Assembly: GCA_965276005.1 (NCBI GenBank)
Contig: OZ254962.1
Coordinates: 2,790,001-2,854,000 of the forward strand
DNA: 64,000 nt
Direction: 5' to 3'
From: G965232465 sp965276005
GTDB taxonomy: Bacteria; Pseudomonadota; Alphaproteobacteria; JAQWUY01
Positions 34,197 through 43,392 of the stretch are shown here, in pieces. Positions within the stretch are counted from its first letter, which is position 1, and each line of letters opens with the position of its first letter. Below the pieces are notes generated by a model. It saw only the letters and a list, made by a program, of their open reading frames with translations, was not told the origin of the DNA and did not search any database. The position numbers were made by a program, and so were the translations under genes.

Positions 34197-34955
34197 ATGA
34201 ATCCGCAAAAATCGAATATTCCAGCAACACTGCCACAAGCGTTACAGGTGAAAAACATCGGCAAATCATACGATGGAAGACCCGTTATTCGTGATGTGAG
34301 TTTGGCGGTACAACCAAATGAAGTTGTCGGCTTATTGGGACCAAATGGGGCGGGTAAAACCACTTCGTTTTATATTATGGTGGGGTTGGTGGCAGCGGAT
34401 TATGGGTCGATTTATCTGGACGGACTCGATGTGACTCGCCTTCCTATGTATATGCGGGCAAGATATGGGGTGGGCTACCTGCCGCAAGAGAGTTCCATAT
34501 TTCGGGGTTTAACCGTCGAGCAAAATATTATGGCGGTGTTGGAAACGGTCGAATCCAGCCCCATTGTTCGGGAAGATATTCTCGAAAGTTTATTGGGGGA
34601 ATTTTCTATTTCTCACTTGCGTATGTCGCCGTCGATAACTTTGTCGGGGGGCGAACGCCGCCGCTTAGAAATGGCACGGGCGTTGTCCGCCCGCCCCAAG
34701 TATGTACTATTGGACGAGCCTTTGGCGGGCGTCGATCCCGTATCCGTATCAGAAATTGCCGAATTGGTATCACAGGTAAAACAACAAGGTATCGGTGTCC
34801 TAATAACCGATCACAATGTACAAGAAACACTTGGTTTGGTCGACAGGGCGTATATTTTACATGATGGTGTATTGTTAAAACAAGGCACGCCGCAAGAAAT
34901 CGTAGCAGACGAAAAAGTTCGCCAAGTGTACTTAGGTCAAAATTTTCGTTTTTAA
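34197..34955 (+). CDS. lptB: LPS export ABC transporter ATPase
   Basis: 252 residues. Walker A GPNGAGKTT, Q-loop GYLPQESSIFRGLTVEQNI, signature LSGGERRRLEMARAL, Walker B YVLLDEPLAGVDP, and switch His in ITDHNVQETL. The QESSIFR stretch is diagnostic of LptB. Powers LPS extraction with LptFG. rpoN, often next in alphaproteobacteria, does not follow; an adhesin does. Confidence 0.94.
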   Translation: MNPQKSNIPATLPQALQVKNIGKSYDGRPVIRDVSLAVQPNEVVGLLGPNGAGKTTSFYIMVGLVAADYGSIYLDGLDVTRLPMYMRARYGVGYLPQESSIFRGLTVEQNIMAVLETVESSPIVREDILESLLGEFSISHLRMSPSITLSGGERRRLEMARALSARPKYVLLDEPLAGVDPVSVSEIAELVSQVKQQGIGVLITDHNVQETLGLVDRAYILHDGVLLKQGTPQEIVADEKVRQVYLGQNFRF

Positions 34956-35084
34956 TTTTCTTATTTTCTTTGCGGCATTGCTCTTTTATGGGCACCATTA
35001 ACGAAAAAGTTGTATTTAAAATACACAATATCAACTAAAAATTGTTTTTACGCAAAAAAAAACGAAAATATTTTACGATTCTGG

Positions 35085-35115
35085 TTTTTTTTTTTTTTCG
35101 CAAATATGGTAACAT
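35085..35115 (+). promoter_or_regulatory. T14 tract and putative promoter before the adhesin gene
   Basis: A run of 14 T (35085-35098) ends 11 bases before a -10-like TAACAT (35110-35115), so it would cover the -35 position of a promoter about 90 bases upstream of the adhesin ATG. Length changes by slippage could alter expression. Promoter itself is weak and hypothetical. Confidence 0.35.
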
Positions 35116-35206
35116 GCGAATCGAAGCGTGCTGTACACGGCATTTGGTGCCTATAAAACAGCATTAGGCTTTGGTTAATTGTAAATGCGTAAAGGAATAG
35201 AAAACG

Positions 35207-38200
35207 ATGACGACTAAATCTGTAAAATTTGCCTTATTGGCAATATCCGCACTGGGTGCTGGTGGCACTGTATTTGCCAACACTTTACCACAGGGCGGCG
35301 TGGTACAACAGGGTGCGGCTGGTATCCAGTATACGGGCGATACCTTGAATATCGATCAGCAATCGGATAAAGCGATTATCAGTTGGAAAAGTTTTTCTGT
35401 GGGTAGGGATAACACAGTAAACTTTAACCAACCCAGTAGCGATTCGGCAACTTTAAATCGGGTGACGGGGGATTTTACTTCGGAAATTGCTGGGCGGATT
35501 AACAGTAACGGCAGTGTGTTTTTGGTCAATCCCAACGGTATTATGATTACTGCGGACGGTGTTATCGACACGGGCGGTTTTGTCGCCTCGACCCTAGACA
35601 TAGACAACAACGATTTTTTGAATGGCGATTATACATTTACGAAAAATGGTAAAAATGGGGTTGTTTCGAATCAGGGTAGTATTTCGGTCGACGATGGCGG
35701 TTTTGTGGCGTTGCTAGGTGGGGCGGTCAAAAACGATGGCACCGTTCGAGCTCTTGTGGGTAAAGTGGGTTTTGCTGGTGGCGAAAAGATTGTTATGTCG
35801 TTTGGCAACAACGATTTTTTACGGGTCGAAGTGCCTACGGACATATGGGATAAACTCACCGATTGGCAAGGCAACAAAGTTTCGGCTACTGTCGATTTAG
35901 GCGGTACCATCGACTCACGGGGTGGATTTATCGACATCACCGTTGCCGATGCCTCCGATATTTTGCGACAAACTATTTCGATCGATGGTGTTGTATCGGC
36001 AAATACCGTGTCCTCGACCGATGGGGTCATATCGATTAGTGGCGGTACGGTGGGGATTACCGGCAATGGGCGAATCACCGCCGATGCCGATTATGGTACC
36101 GCCGGCACTATTGCCATCGAGGCGGATACCATCGATAGTAGCGGCATGGTTTCGGCTATAGCACAAAATGGTACGGGCGGTATGATTAAAGTGGCATTGC
36201 AACACGGGGCGAACCTAAACGCTAGTACTCGTTTTGATGTGTCCGGTCGTACTAAAGGCGGGAGTCTGTCATTTATTGGCGGTTTAGGTAAAAGCGGTAC
36301 AAAAGTATTAGGCTCTGCGGACTTTAAAGCGGACAGTACGGACGGTAAAGGCGGCTATATCGACATCAGCAACAAAGGCGGCTTGGTGGGGCTGTTGTCC
36401 GGCACTGTATCTGCATCGGGTAAAACTCAAGGCGGACGGATTCGTCTAGGTGGGGCGTTTCAAGGGGGCGGGTATGACCCGAAAACCAGCTCTCTCGATA
36501 AGAAAACCCAAGACCTATTTGTAACCCGTTGGTCTGATAATAGTTCCCTTTTCAATGCCGGCAAAACTTCGTTAGGTACGGGTGTAACCGTGAATGTGTC
36601 GTCCGAATCGGGTACGGGCGGCACAGCGATTTTATGGGCGGATCATACCACCAACAATTATGCTAGTATTGACGCAACGGGTGCCACCGGCGGCGGAGCG
36701 GTGGAAATATCGGGCAAAAAACGGGTCGATAGTTTCGGTTTAAACCGGGTGAGTGCAGGCAATGGGGTTATTTTGCTCGACCCGAAAAATGTCGTTATAG
36801 GGACATGGGGATCTGCATTGGAACAGGTAAAAAAGATCGCTAATGGTTTCAGTCTTTCAAGTGGTAGCGTTGCATTGGATGTGCGTGATTATTTTGGTAT
36901 TGGTGTATCGTTAAGTGCTGATGGTAGCAAGTTGGCTGTGGGTGCATATGCGGATGACGATGGGGGTGATAAGCAAAGTGCAGATCGAGGGGCGGTGTAT
37001 CTGTATACTGTCGGCGGTTCTGGTGACACATGGGGCAGTACAGTAACGCAAGCGGTAAAACTTTCTCATGGGGCATCTATAAAACTTGCAAATGGGAACA
37101 ATGGCACTATTTCTTTGGCTGATAATGATGGTTTTGGTTCTAGTGTATCGTTAAGTACTGATGGTGATAAGTTGGCTGTGGGAGCTTATGGTGATGGCGA
37201 TGGGGGTAGTAATCGAGGGGCGGTGTATCTGTACACTGTTGGCGGTTCTGGTGACACATGGGGCAGTACAGTAACGCAAGCGGTAAAACTTTCTCATGGG
37301 GCATCTATAAAACTTGCAAATGGGAACAATGGCACTATTTCTTTGAATGATGATGATAATTTTGGTCGTGATGTATCGCTAAATGATAATGGGGGCAAGT
37401 TGGCTGTGAGTGCACATATGGATGACGATGGGGGTGGTAATCGAGGGGCGGTGTATCTGTATCTTGTTGATAAATCTAGTGCAGGTGCCATATGGGGAAG
37501 TAAAGTAACGCAAGCGGTAAAACTTTCTAATGACCATGCCAATGTTTCTTTGGATAGTAATGATTTTTTTGGTTCTAGTGTATCGTTAAGTGCTGATGGT
37601 AGCAAGTTGGCTGTGGGGGCTATCGGTGATGGCGATGGGGGTAGTAATCGAGGGGCGGTGTATCTGTATCTTGTTGATAAATCTGGTGCAGGTGCCACAT
37701 GGGGCAGTAAAGTAACGCAAGCGGTAAAACTTTCGCATGGGGCATCTCTATCATCCGGCACTGTTTCTTTGGGTGATAGTGATTTTTTTGGTTCTGATGT
37801 ATCGTTAAGTGCTGATGGTGGTAAGTTGGCTGTGGGGGCAGCTGCGGATGATGATGGGGACGGCAATGACAGTGGGGCGGTGTATCTGTATACTGTTGCC
37901 GGATCTCCTTGGGGGAAAACTGTTACGCAAGTGGTAAAAATATCTGAAAAGGACAATGCTAATGACAATGGTCATGTTGCCTTAAATGCGAAGGGTGATT
38001 TTGGCATTAGTGTATCGTTAAGTGCTGATGGTAGCAAGCTGGCTGTGGGAGCACGAAATGATAATAATAGTGAAGGTGCCGTGTACCTAATAGATATACC
38101 CTATGCCGGGGGGTATCAATCGCAATTAAAAGGGGGTACAAATGTAACCCTTGTTGCCAGCAACGATATTACTATAAACAACGCTATAAACGCAGATTCA

Positions 38201-39316
38201 GGCACGGGCACATTAACCCTAATCGCTGGGCGGTCGATTAAAATTAATGCTGATGTAAAAGTAAATGGCGGACTTGTAATAAAAGCCAATGACGCCAGCG
38301 ATAGCGGCTTCGTTTTAGACGAACGGGACACAGGCAAAGCAGAAATCACCGTTGCCACAGGTAAAACCATATCCGGGGGCGAAGGGGATTTACTTATCAA
38401 AATGCTGAAAGGCAGTAGCAGTGCCGCCGCCGAAAAAAAACAAACAGGTAAAATTACCGTGTGGAAAGCGGAGGGTAACCGGGTCAGCATAATACACTCG
38501 GGGACAACTGATAAAGATAACGATTCGGAAATTGTTATATTAGATACGGGACATATTGAAACAACCCTTGCATCAAGCGGCATTGGCATTGAATTGGTGG
38601 CAGATAAATTTACCAACAGCTCAGGCAGTGGGGCTTTGAGCGTTGCAGGCAATAGTCGGTACTTGGTATGGACAAAAGACCCATCAGGTAACAAAATGGG
38701 CAAAGATGACAATTCGTTAATAAAAGATTACTCGACCCAATATGACAAGCCATACGATTTTGGCGGTGGGGATTTTCAATCCAATGGCAACCAACAATTC
38801 ACTTTCATATATAGCAGTGCCGATCCCGCATCAGGTGGCGGCAGCGGTGGTGGTGGCGGAGGCGGCGGAGGCGGTGCGGCTATCCTGTTGGTAGGTGCTG
38901 GCGTTGCCATAGCTATGGGCGGTATTGGGGGCGGTGCTGGGGCAGGTGCCGCCGGTGCTACCGGTGCCGGCGGAGCAAGTGGCGGCGTAACCGCCCCCAC
39001 TGGCAGCATCGACCCCCTGTTTAACACGGGTATATACGCCTATTTAAACGGTATTAACATGCAGGCGATATATCAACCACAAAAATCTTTTGTATCCGTA
39101 TTTAACACCCCCCACAAGGTAACCTACAAAGCCAAATACAAAAGTCAAATACACCGCACATACGACATGACGATATTGGCACACAACATCAAGGTACAAC
39201 AAGCCGTACCCCTGTACGAACTAGACGAACAGCTGTACGAAACCTTGAAACGCATATTTATACAGCAATCCACACCAACACACAAAACCGTCCGTACCGA
39301 CACGAAAAAAGTATAG
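35207..39316 (+). CDS. Large secreted FHA/TPS-domain adhesin with FG-GAP repeats
   Basis: 1369 residues. Signal peptide 1-24 (cut after VFA). Residues 25-210 are a two-partner-secretion domain of the filamentous haemagglutinin type: NFNQP, TSEIAGRI, and VFLVNPNGIMI at 104-114. A beta-helix region follows to about 530, then six FG-GAP-like units (FG-x-SVSLSADGSKLAVGA ... GAVYLY, about 535-960), a second beta-rich region, a run of ten glycines with a hydrophobic Gly/Ala stretch (about 1208-1262), and a tail. No TpsB transporter is visible in the window. Two repeats share an exact 105-bp DNA segment. Confidence 0.85.
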   Translation: MTTKSVKFALLAISALGAGGTVFANTLPQGGVVQQGAAGIQYTGDTLNIDQQSDKAIISWKSFSVGRDNTVNFNQPSSDSATLNRVTGDFTSEIAGRINSNGSVFLVNPNGIMITADGVIDTGGFVASTLDIDNNDFLNGDYTFTKNGKNGVVSNQGSISVDDGGFVALLGGAVKNDGTVRALVGKVGFAGGEKIVMSFGNNDFLRVEVPTDIWDKLTDWQGNKVSATVDLGGTIDSRGGFIDITVADASDILRQTISIDGVVSANTVSSTDGVISISGGTVGITGNGRITADADYGTAGTIAIEADTIDSSGMVSAIAQNGTGGMIKVALQHGANLNASTRFDVSGRTKGGSLSFIGGLGKSGTKVLGSADFKADSTDGKGGYIDISNKGGLVGLLSGTVSASGKTQGGRIRLGGAFQGGGYDPKTSSLDKKTQDLFVTRWSDNSSLFNAGKTSLGTGVTVNVSSESGTGGTAILWADHTTNNYASIDATGATGGGAVEISGKKRVDSFGLNRVSAGNGVILLDPKNVVIGTWGSALEQVKKIANGFSLSSGSVALDVRDYFGIGVSLSADGSKLAVGAYADDDGGDKQSADRGAVYLYTVGGSGDTWGSTVTQAVKLSHGASIKLANGNNGTISLADNDGFGSSVSLSTDGDKLAVGAYGDGDGGSNRGAVYLYTVGGSGDTWGSTVTQAVKLSHGASIKLANGNNGTISLNDDDNFGRDVSLNDNGGKLAVSAHMDDDGGGNRGAVYLYLVDKSSAGAIWGSKVTQAVKLSNDHANVSLDSNDFFGSSVSLSADGSKLAVGAIGDGDGGSNRGAVYLYLVDKSGAGATWGSKVTQAVKLSHGASLSSGTVSLGDSDFFGSDVSLSADGGKLAVGAAADDDGDGNDSGAVYLYTVAGSPWGKTVTQVVKISEKDNANDNGHVALNAKGDFGISVSLSADGSKLAVGARNDNNSEGAVYLIDIPYAGGYQSQLKGGTNVTLVASNDITINNAINADSGTGTLTLIAGRSIKINADVKVNGGLVIKANDASDSGFVLDERDTGKAEITVATGKTISGGEGDLLIKMLKGSSSAAAEKKQTGKITVWKAEGNRVSIIHSGTTDKDNDSEIVILDTGHIETTLASSGIGIELVADKFTNSSGSGALSVAGNSRYLVWTKDPSGNKMGKDDNSLIKDYSTQYDKPYDFGGGDFQSNGNQQFTFIYSSADPASGGGSGGGGGGGGGGAAILLVGAGVAIAMGGIGGGAGAGAAGATGAGGASGGVTAPTGSIDPLFNTGIYAYLNGINMQAIYQPQKSFVSVFNTPHKVTYKAKYKSQIHRTYDMTILAHNIKVQQAVPLYELDEQLYETLKRIFIQQSTPTHKTVRTDTKKV
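37013..37345 (+). repeat. 105-bp exact direct repeat inside the adhesin gene
   Basis: 37013-37117 and 37241-37345 read the same base for base, 228 bp apart, and shorter matches recur in the neighbouring FG-GAP units. Period and reading frame are kept (228 = 3 x 76), so loss or gain by recombination would change unit number without breaking the gene. Confidence 0.8.
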
Positions 39317-39317
39317 A

Positions 39318-40274
39318 TTATATGCTTTCACCGTGTGCGTGTACCAAACATGGGTATCCAGACAACAGCTGTAAAATGTGGGTGTTGTCTTGGGCAGCTG
39401 TTTGGGTGATAAAGTCGTAAATACGGTTTACTGTCGGGCTGTCTTGTGTGTATGGGTTGCGGTGGATGGCGTAGTATCCCCTGTTGGTGATACTGTCGGG
39501 CGATACGATGTCGTGTTGTTCTGTGCTGAGAATATGTTTTAAAAATCCCAATCTGGCAAGGGCGATGCCTTCGCCTTGACTGACAAAAAACATAATACTG
39601 GAAAAATCGTCCAGACAGTGTCCCGTACATTGGTGTATATCAAACCGCACCATATCGCCCCACTTTTTCCAGTGGTTTTTATGCCCTTCGTATAACAGTA
39701 CCGCCTTTTGCAAGTCCGCATAGGTGGTGATATGGTGCGTATTTAGGTAGCCTTTTTTACAAATGGGTACTTGTTTATCGTGCATCAAAATAGCGGTGTT
39801 GGGTGTCTGTTGTGTCTGTTGTGTGTGCGTATCGACCCAGATTATATCCATGTCAACGGTAATATCCGATTGGGCATTGGGGGTGGCATAATAGACAATA
39901 ATTTCAATATCGGCAAAAGTATGCCACAATTTAGGCAACAACGGACTCAACCAATACCTGCCAAATGTAGGGGTTACACGAATAGTTACCGATTGGCGTT
40001 TGCTGCTGGTAATTTTATCGATGGTTTTATAGATGGTGTCGAAGCTGTCTGTAACCGCTTCGTTTAATATCCGTCCCGCATCGGTTAGGGCTATGGTTTT
40101 GTTTTTACGCACAATTAAGGGGGTGTTTAAATCCAGCTCAAGTTTTTTGATTTGGTGGCTAACCGCCGATTGCGATATGTGCATTTCTGCTGCCGCTTTG
40201 GTAAAGTTTCTATGTTTGGCAACATATGAAAATATTTGCAACGCCCGCAACGAGAAAAAAGTGGTACTCTTCAT
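39318..40274 (-). CDS. LysR-type transcriptional regulator (GcvA-like)
   Basis: 318 residues. N-terminal winged HTH (LRALQIFSYVAKHRNFTKAAAEMHISQSAVSHQIKKLE, shown in shorter parts: FTKAAAEM and SQSAVSHQIKKLE) and a periplasmic-binding-like effector domain. Convergent with the adhesin, one base between stops. It lies downstream of the sugar ABC operon on the same strand and may regulate it or the divergent gcvP-like genes; this is inferred. An inverted repeat sits on its own promoter. Confidence 0.88.
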   Translation of the reverse strand: MKSTTFFSLRALQIFSYVAKHRNFTKAAAEMHISQSAVSHQIKKLELDLNTPLIVRKNKTIALTDAGRILNEAVTDSFDTIYKTIDKITSSKRQSVTIRVTPTFGRYWLSPLLPKLWHTFADIEIIVYYATPNAQSDITVDMDIIWVDTHTQQTQQTPNTAILMHDKQVPICKKGYLNTHHITTYADLQKAVLLYEGHKNHWKKWGDMVRFDIHQCTGHCLDDFSSIMFFVSQGEGIALARLGFLKHILSTEQHDIVSPDSITNRGYYAIHRNPYTQDSPTVNRIYDFITQTAAQDNTHILQLLSGYPCLVHAHGESI

Positions 40275-40279
40275 GCGAT

Positions 40280-40306
40280 TATCCCTATTGTATCATCATA
40301 GGGATA
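40280..40306 (-). promoter_or_regulatory. Inverted repeat at the LysR gene promoter
   Basis: TATCCCTAT (40280-40288) and ATAGGGATA (40298-40306), perfect 9-bp arms with a 9-base centre that holds a minus-strand TACAAT (-10-like, 40292-40287). It starts six bases before the LysR ATG. Position and symmetry suggest autoregulation. Confidence 0.5.
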
Positions 40307-40354
40307 CTATGACAGCGATACTACCCCGTGTCAATAAAAAATATTTTCCCTATT

Positions 40355-40412
40355 CTCCCCTCCCCCCCCCCCCCCCTCCTCGCATAACTGTGGCGGCGGG
40401 GTGTGGGGGGAG
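40355..40412 (-). terminator. C15/G-rich hairpin between the ABC operon and lysR
   Basis: A run of 15 C (40362-40376) can pair with GGGGTGTGGGGGGAG (40398-40412). Read leftward it lies just after the binding-protein gene, and six T follow about 14 bases past the stem (complement of 40336-40341). It may end or weaken transcription from the ABC operon. The homopolymer may vary in length. Confidence 0.3.
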
Positions 40413-40434
40413 TAGATTTCAAATGCCAAACTCG

Positions 40435-41694
40435 TTACTCAGCAATTGGCAACCCCGTTGCGTTGGCGATTTGCTTGGCAACAGCGTTTAGGGCATCTTG
40501 GGCGGAGTCGTATGCCCCGTTTAGATACTCATTTTGCACCGCTACCAAAATATCGCTGGCTTTACCACGGTACTTGGTGCTGCGGAAGGGGACAATGTCT
40601 TTTGATGTGGACAAAATTAAGTTCCAAATATCTTGTCCGCCCCAATATGGCATACCTTGTTTGATATAATCTGCTTGCAACGCAGGCAAGTACGATGGTA
40701 CCAGACCTTGATTTTTTAACATGCTGATTTGTGCTGTTTCGCTGGCAAGAGCGTATTTGATAAAGTCAAATGCCTGTTGCGGTTGTTTGCTGTTTTTTAG
40801 CACGAACAATGCGGCACCGCCAAGATTTGCCGCCCGCCGTCCGCCTTTTTGTGATGCGGGCATTTTTATGACCCCCCATTTGCCCGCTTGTTCGGGGGCG
40901 GCGTCCCGAATCGATCCTTCGAACCACGCCCCATACACAGAACCGGCGACTCGATTGGCTTTGATCGATTGAATCTTATCGTCCCAACCGCCGGATACAA
41001 TGGTTTTTGAATCGACCAATTTTTTGACGGTTTCCAAAGCCACCACACAGCCCGCTTGCTGTACGCTAATAACTATTTTGCCGCCCTGTTCGGCAAAGTA
41101 GCTACAGCCGTTTTGCTGGGCAATAATACTGAAATAATTATCGCCACTGGCATAGCTGGACATTGCCATCGCCACCCGTCCACGGGTGGCATTTTTTACT
41201 TTTTTGCCGGCGGCGATAAAGTCGTCCCAAGTTTCAATAGCGGTGGCATCTACTCCAGCTTTCTTGAATATATCACGGCGATAAAAGTATACAACCTGTC
41301 CCGAATCCCATGGAATACCGTAAATTTTACCGTCTTTGTACAGCTCTTGCCACTTGTATTTGGGAAATACGGGGACTAGGTCTGTTGCCCCATATGCGTC
41401 TAGGGGGGCGAAGCAATCGGGGAATTGCTGTAAATAGCGTTCTGCCTCAGCATTTTCCAAGCTGACCACATCGGGCAAGTTAATACCCCCTGCGGCACAG
41501 CCCGCCGTAACCTGTTCATACACGGGACCGTATCCTTTGTCGATGGCATTTACCGCCCGGTTATAAGTTTTGGCTACTCCTTTTAACGCATCGGCGGCGA
41601 TGTCCCAGCTCCACACTTCGATACTGCTGGCGTGTGCGGTTGATATAAGGACGGACACCCCTACCCCGATGATGGTTTTAAATGTTGCATACAT
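40435..41694 (-). CDS. ABC sugar transporter, periplasmic binding protein (CUT1)
   Basis: 419 residues. Signal peptide cut after AHA (about residue 22). SSIEVWSW at the mature start, DVVSLENAEAERYL, GIPWDSGQVVYFYRRDIFKKAG and NLGGAALFVLKNSKQPQQAFDFIKY fit MalE/UgpB-type proteins that bind sugars or glycosides. Last structural gene of a four-gene operon (ATPase-permease-permease-binding protein). Ligand unknown. Confidence 0.88.
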   Translation of the reverse strand: MYATFKTIIGVGVSVLISTAHASSIEVWSWDIAADALKGVAKTYNRAVNAIDKGYGPVYEQVTAGCAAGGINLPDVVSLENAEAERYLQQFPDCFAPLDAYGATDLVPVFPKYKWQELYKDGKIYGIPWDSGQVVYFYRRDIFKKAGVDATAIETWDDFIAAGKKVKNATRGRVAMAMSSYASGDNYFSIIAQQNGCSYFAEQGGKIVISVQQAGCVVALETVKKLVDSKTIVSGGWDDKIQSIKANRVAGSVYGAWFEGSIRDAAPEQAGKWGVIKMPASQKGGRRAANLGGAALFVLKNSKQPQQAFDFIKYALASETAQISMLKNQGLVPSYLPALQADYIKQGMPYWGGQDIWNLILSTSKDIVPFRSTKYRGKASDILVAVQNEYLNGAYDSAQDALNAVAKQIANATGLPIAE

Positions 41695-41732
41695 AATGAT
41701 TTCTCCTCTTGTATAAGTGTGTTATGGGCTGT

Positions 41733-42545
41733 TTATTTCACAGACCCCTCAGTTATTCCCGATACAATAAAGCGTTGCAGGAATAAAAATAAAATAACAA
41801 ACGGTATGGTCATCACCATAACCCCTGCCATTATGCTTGCCCACTGCACCCGGGTTAAACCAATCAGCTTGCCCAGTACCACAGGGGCGGTCATCGAATC
41901 AGGCGATTGCAAAATCAGCAACGGCCATAAATAATCGTTCCACGAAGTCAAAAACAACAATATCCCCAGCGACGCCAGTGCAGGCATAACCATAGGTAGC
42001 ACCACGGTTATAAATAAATACCCTTCTTTTGCCCCGTCCATGCGGGCGGCTTCGATGACTTCGGTGGGGTACATGGTAAATATTTGACGCATAAAAAACA
42101 CGCCAAAAGCACTCGCCAAATAGGGAATAAACACGCCAAATAACGAATTGGACAACTGTAATTCTCGCACCACAATAATATATTGGGGAATAAGCGTGGC
42201 AACCGGCGGAATGGTTAAAGTAAACATAATAAACGCAAAAATAAAGACCTTGCCCCGAAAGCGAAACTTCGCCAGTGCATACCCCGCCATAGCACACAAT
42301 GCCAAACCACATACAGCGTATAAAGACGATATAATCGCACTGTTTTTTAATGACAGCAAGAAATTATACTTCGCCTGCAAAGTGGCAAAGTTATCAAAAA
42401 ACGCTGTCCCCGGCAATAGAGGAATGGTTTCCATATATATGGTGTTTTCCGTATGGGTGGCAAATATGACCATTAACCACAATGGGGCAAGCCACACACA
42501 AGACACCACTATCATTACAGCGTTTAAACATACTTTCTTAATCAT
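41733..42545 (-). CDS. ABC sugar transporter permease, MalG-type
   Basis: 270 residues, six predicted helices. The EAA loop EAARMDGAKEGYLFITVVLPM couples to the ATPase, and the ending ITEGSVK is typical of MalG-type permeases. Overlaps the MalF-type gene by 8 bp; the binding-protein gene follows after 38 bp with an aggag site. Confidence 0.9.
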   Translation of the reverse strand: MIKKVCLNAVMIVVSCVWLAPLWLMVIFATHTENTIYMETIPLLPGTAFFDNFATLQAKYNFLLSLKNSAIISSLYAVCGLALCAMAGYALAKFRFRGKVFIFAFIMFTLTIPPVATLIPQYIIVVRELQLSNSLFGVFIPYLASAFGVFFMRQIFTMYPTEVIEAARMDGAKEGYLFITVVLPMVMPALASLGILLFLTSWNDYLWPLLILQSPDSMTAPVVLGKLIGLTRVQWASIMAGVMVMTIPFVILFLFLQRFIVSGITEGSVK

Positions 42546-43392
42546 TGTCTCTGCCCAGTATCTTAAATTGTATGTACGATGCGATTAAGGCAATGATGAC
42601 AATACTGTATGCAATAGCGGACGCATAGCCAAAGTTAAACAATCTAAAGCCCTCTTTATACATATACATGGATATGGTGGTGGTCGACATACCGGGTCCG
42701 CCTTCGGTCAGTAGGGTCGGTTCCGTAAACAGCTGTAAAGTGCCAATGGTCGACAATACCAAGCAAAACAAAATCACCGCTTTTAGCTGTGGCAAGGTCA
42801 CATAAAAGAATTTTTGCACCGTATTCGCCCCGTCTAGGTCGCTTGCTTCGTGTACTTCTGTTGACAGGTTTTGCAGCCCCGCCAAAATAATAATGGTGTT
42901 ATATCCCGTCCATCGCCATGTCAAAGCAATGGCAATCAGTACGGTTGCCCCCATAGAATCAGTAATCCATTGTACTTCGGGCATTCCCATATGCCACAAT
43001 ATTTTATTTATCGGTCCGATGTTTTCGTTAAACAGCAATCTAAAAATCACCGCATATACCGCTTCGCCTACAACAATCGGAGCAAAGATGGCAAACCGAT
43101 GCACACTGGACATTTTCAGCTGTGGGCTGCTGAGTACACTTGCCAGCACGGTTGCCAGAAATATCATCACTGGCACTTGAATAAAAATAATCAAAAAAGT
43201 ATTTTTTAAGGTTTTCCAATACAACGGATCGTTAAACAATTTTATCCAGTGGGCAAAGCTGTTCCATTGCCAGCTGTTCATGCTGACATCGCCCATCGAC
43301 AGCACGATGGAAAAACTAATCGGCAGCACCCAAAACAGGGCGAATATTAGCAGGTATGGCAACAAAAATACATACGGTGTGACTCTCCACAT
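42538..43392 (-). CDS. ABC sugar transporter permease, MalF-type
   Basis: 284 residues from ATG at 43392, chosen because it overlaps the ATPase stop by one base (TAATG), instead of the longer frame to 43419. Six helices; the EAA loop is EASDLDGANTVQKFFYVTLPQL. Normal length, unlike its counterpart in the second transporter at 54607. Confidence 0.9.
   Translation of the reverse strand: MWRVTPYVFLLPYLLIFALFWVLPISFSIVLSMGDVSMNSWQWNSFAHWIKLFNDPLYWKTLKNTFLIIFIQVPVMIFLATVLASVLSSPQLKMSSVHRFAIFAPIVVGEAVYAVIFRLLFNENIGPINKILWHMGMPEVQWITDSMGATVLIAIALTWRWTGYNTIIILAGLQNLSTEVHEASDLDGANTVQKFFYVTLPQLKAVILFCLVLSTIGTLQLFTEPTLLTEGGPGMSTTTISMYMYKEGFRLFNFGYASAIAYSIVIIALIASYIQFKILGRDND

Noticed and set aside
37294..37968. 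224-codon open frame opposite the adhesin repeats
   Set aside because: Its repeats only mirror the FG-GAP DNA repeats; Pro/Ser-rich shadow.
36850..38095. CRISPR-like or tandem repeat array
   Set aside because: The repeats are in-frame FG-GAP coding units of the adhesin, not short repeats with unique spacers.
40356..40376. C15 run as a plain sequencing artefact
   Set aside because: Cannot be excluded, but it pairs with a nearby G-rich segment and lies between two genes, so it is kept as a low-confidence feature.
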